From Steinernema hermaphroditum (lineage: Eukaryota; Nematoda; Chromadorea; Rhabditida; Steinernematidae): 64,000 nucleotides of DNA. Of this stretch, positions 63,852-64,000 are shown one piece after another (positions within the stretch are counted from its first letter, which is position 1; every line of letters begins with the position of its first letter). The position numbers and the translations under genes are program-made. The notes under the pieces were generated by a model that searched no databases, had not been told where the DNA came from, and saw only the letters and a list, made by a program, of their open reading frames with translations. Location of the stretch: NCBI GenBank assembly GCA_030435675.1, contig CM059624.1:6348769-6412768 (forward strand), read 5' to 3'.

Positions 63852-64000
63852 ATGCGAGCGGTTCCCATAGGTGTTGTTTGTGTTCTCGCGACCTTGACTG
63901 GTTATCGCCCTCTGCCATCTCCTTACCCACTCCCTTCCCAATTGCTCACGTGGGAAGAACTGGCGCCGCGGAACACGTCCGTCTACTTACAGGAGATGCC
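63852..64000 (+). CDS. 5' part of a gene running off the window
   Basis: ATG at 63852 opens a frame that stays open to the last base. It begins MRAVPIGVVCVLATLTG, a likely signal peptide or anchor, followed by Pro-rich sequence and an N-glycosylation-type RNTSV. It lies only 66 nt downstream of the preceding stop codon, so it could be the second gene of an operon or partly 3' UTR of the first. Confidence 0.4.
   Translation, partial: MRAVPIGVVCVLATLTGYRPLPSPYPLPSQLLTWEELAPRNTSVYLQEM

Overview
The window is animal DNA and most likely from a nematode. Introns are mostly 40-50 nt with TTTCAG- or TTNCAG-type acceptors, many start codons sit a few bases behind a splice-acceptor-like site (consistent with spliced-leader trans-splicing), and there is an srx-like chemoreceptor. 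The genus cannot be fixed from the sequence; a rhabditid or Steinernema-like worm is only a guess. All gene models below were spliced by hand, and every join was checked for reading-frame phase. The exact splice sites remain predictions.

Layout. 1.2-11.9 kb: seven small secreted-protein genes, of which six encode single-domain cystatins and one a Tyr/Gly-rich peptide; two of the cystatins form a near-identical head-to-head pair. 12-16 kb: gene-poor, with a GTCACC-repeat element. 16.1-20.85 kb: a cathepsin F-like cysteine protease with its own cystatin-like domain, carrying a separate gene nested on the opposite strand in its largest intron. 21.4-31 kb: mostly housekeeping genes, namely exosome subunit RRP41/EXOSC4, a DM9-like protein, an eIF4G-like factor interrupted by a 321-nt A/CA/T tract, a calcineurin B homologous protein and EIF1AD. 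31.8-34.5 kb: a small novel gene and a PiT phosphate transporter. 34.5-38.3 kb: gene-poor, with a 1.1-kb inverted repeat carrying tRNA-like Pol III boxes. 38.7-45 kb: BUB-3, a MATH-BTB protein and a 628-aa exon-duplicated repeat protein of unknown function. 45.3-46.5 kb: a head-to-head pair of Tyr/Gly-rich peptide genes. 46.7-51 kb: a divergent homeobox gene, a chemoreceptor, a GTP cyclohydrolase feedback regulatory protein and a broken chemoreceptor copy. 53-64 kb: a fourth Tyr-rich peptide gene, two paralogous RING/B-box (TRIM) genes, a Pro/Tyr-rich protein, and the first exon of a gene that runs off the end.

Themes. (1) Protease and inhibitor are collocated: cystatins are tight inhibitors of papain-family proteases, and the only such protease here carries a cystatin domain split by introns at the same places as the free cystatins. 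(2) Tyr/Gly-rich secreted precursors share a distinctive 6-codon first exon, and three of the four have a GKR processing site. (3) Inverted head-to-head duplication has happened twice with almost no divergence, which suggests recent origin or gene conversion. (4) The least-described item is the repeat protein at 42.8-45.0 kb, built from duplicated exons.
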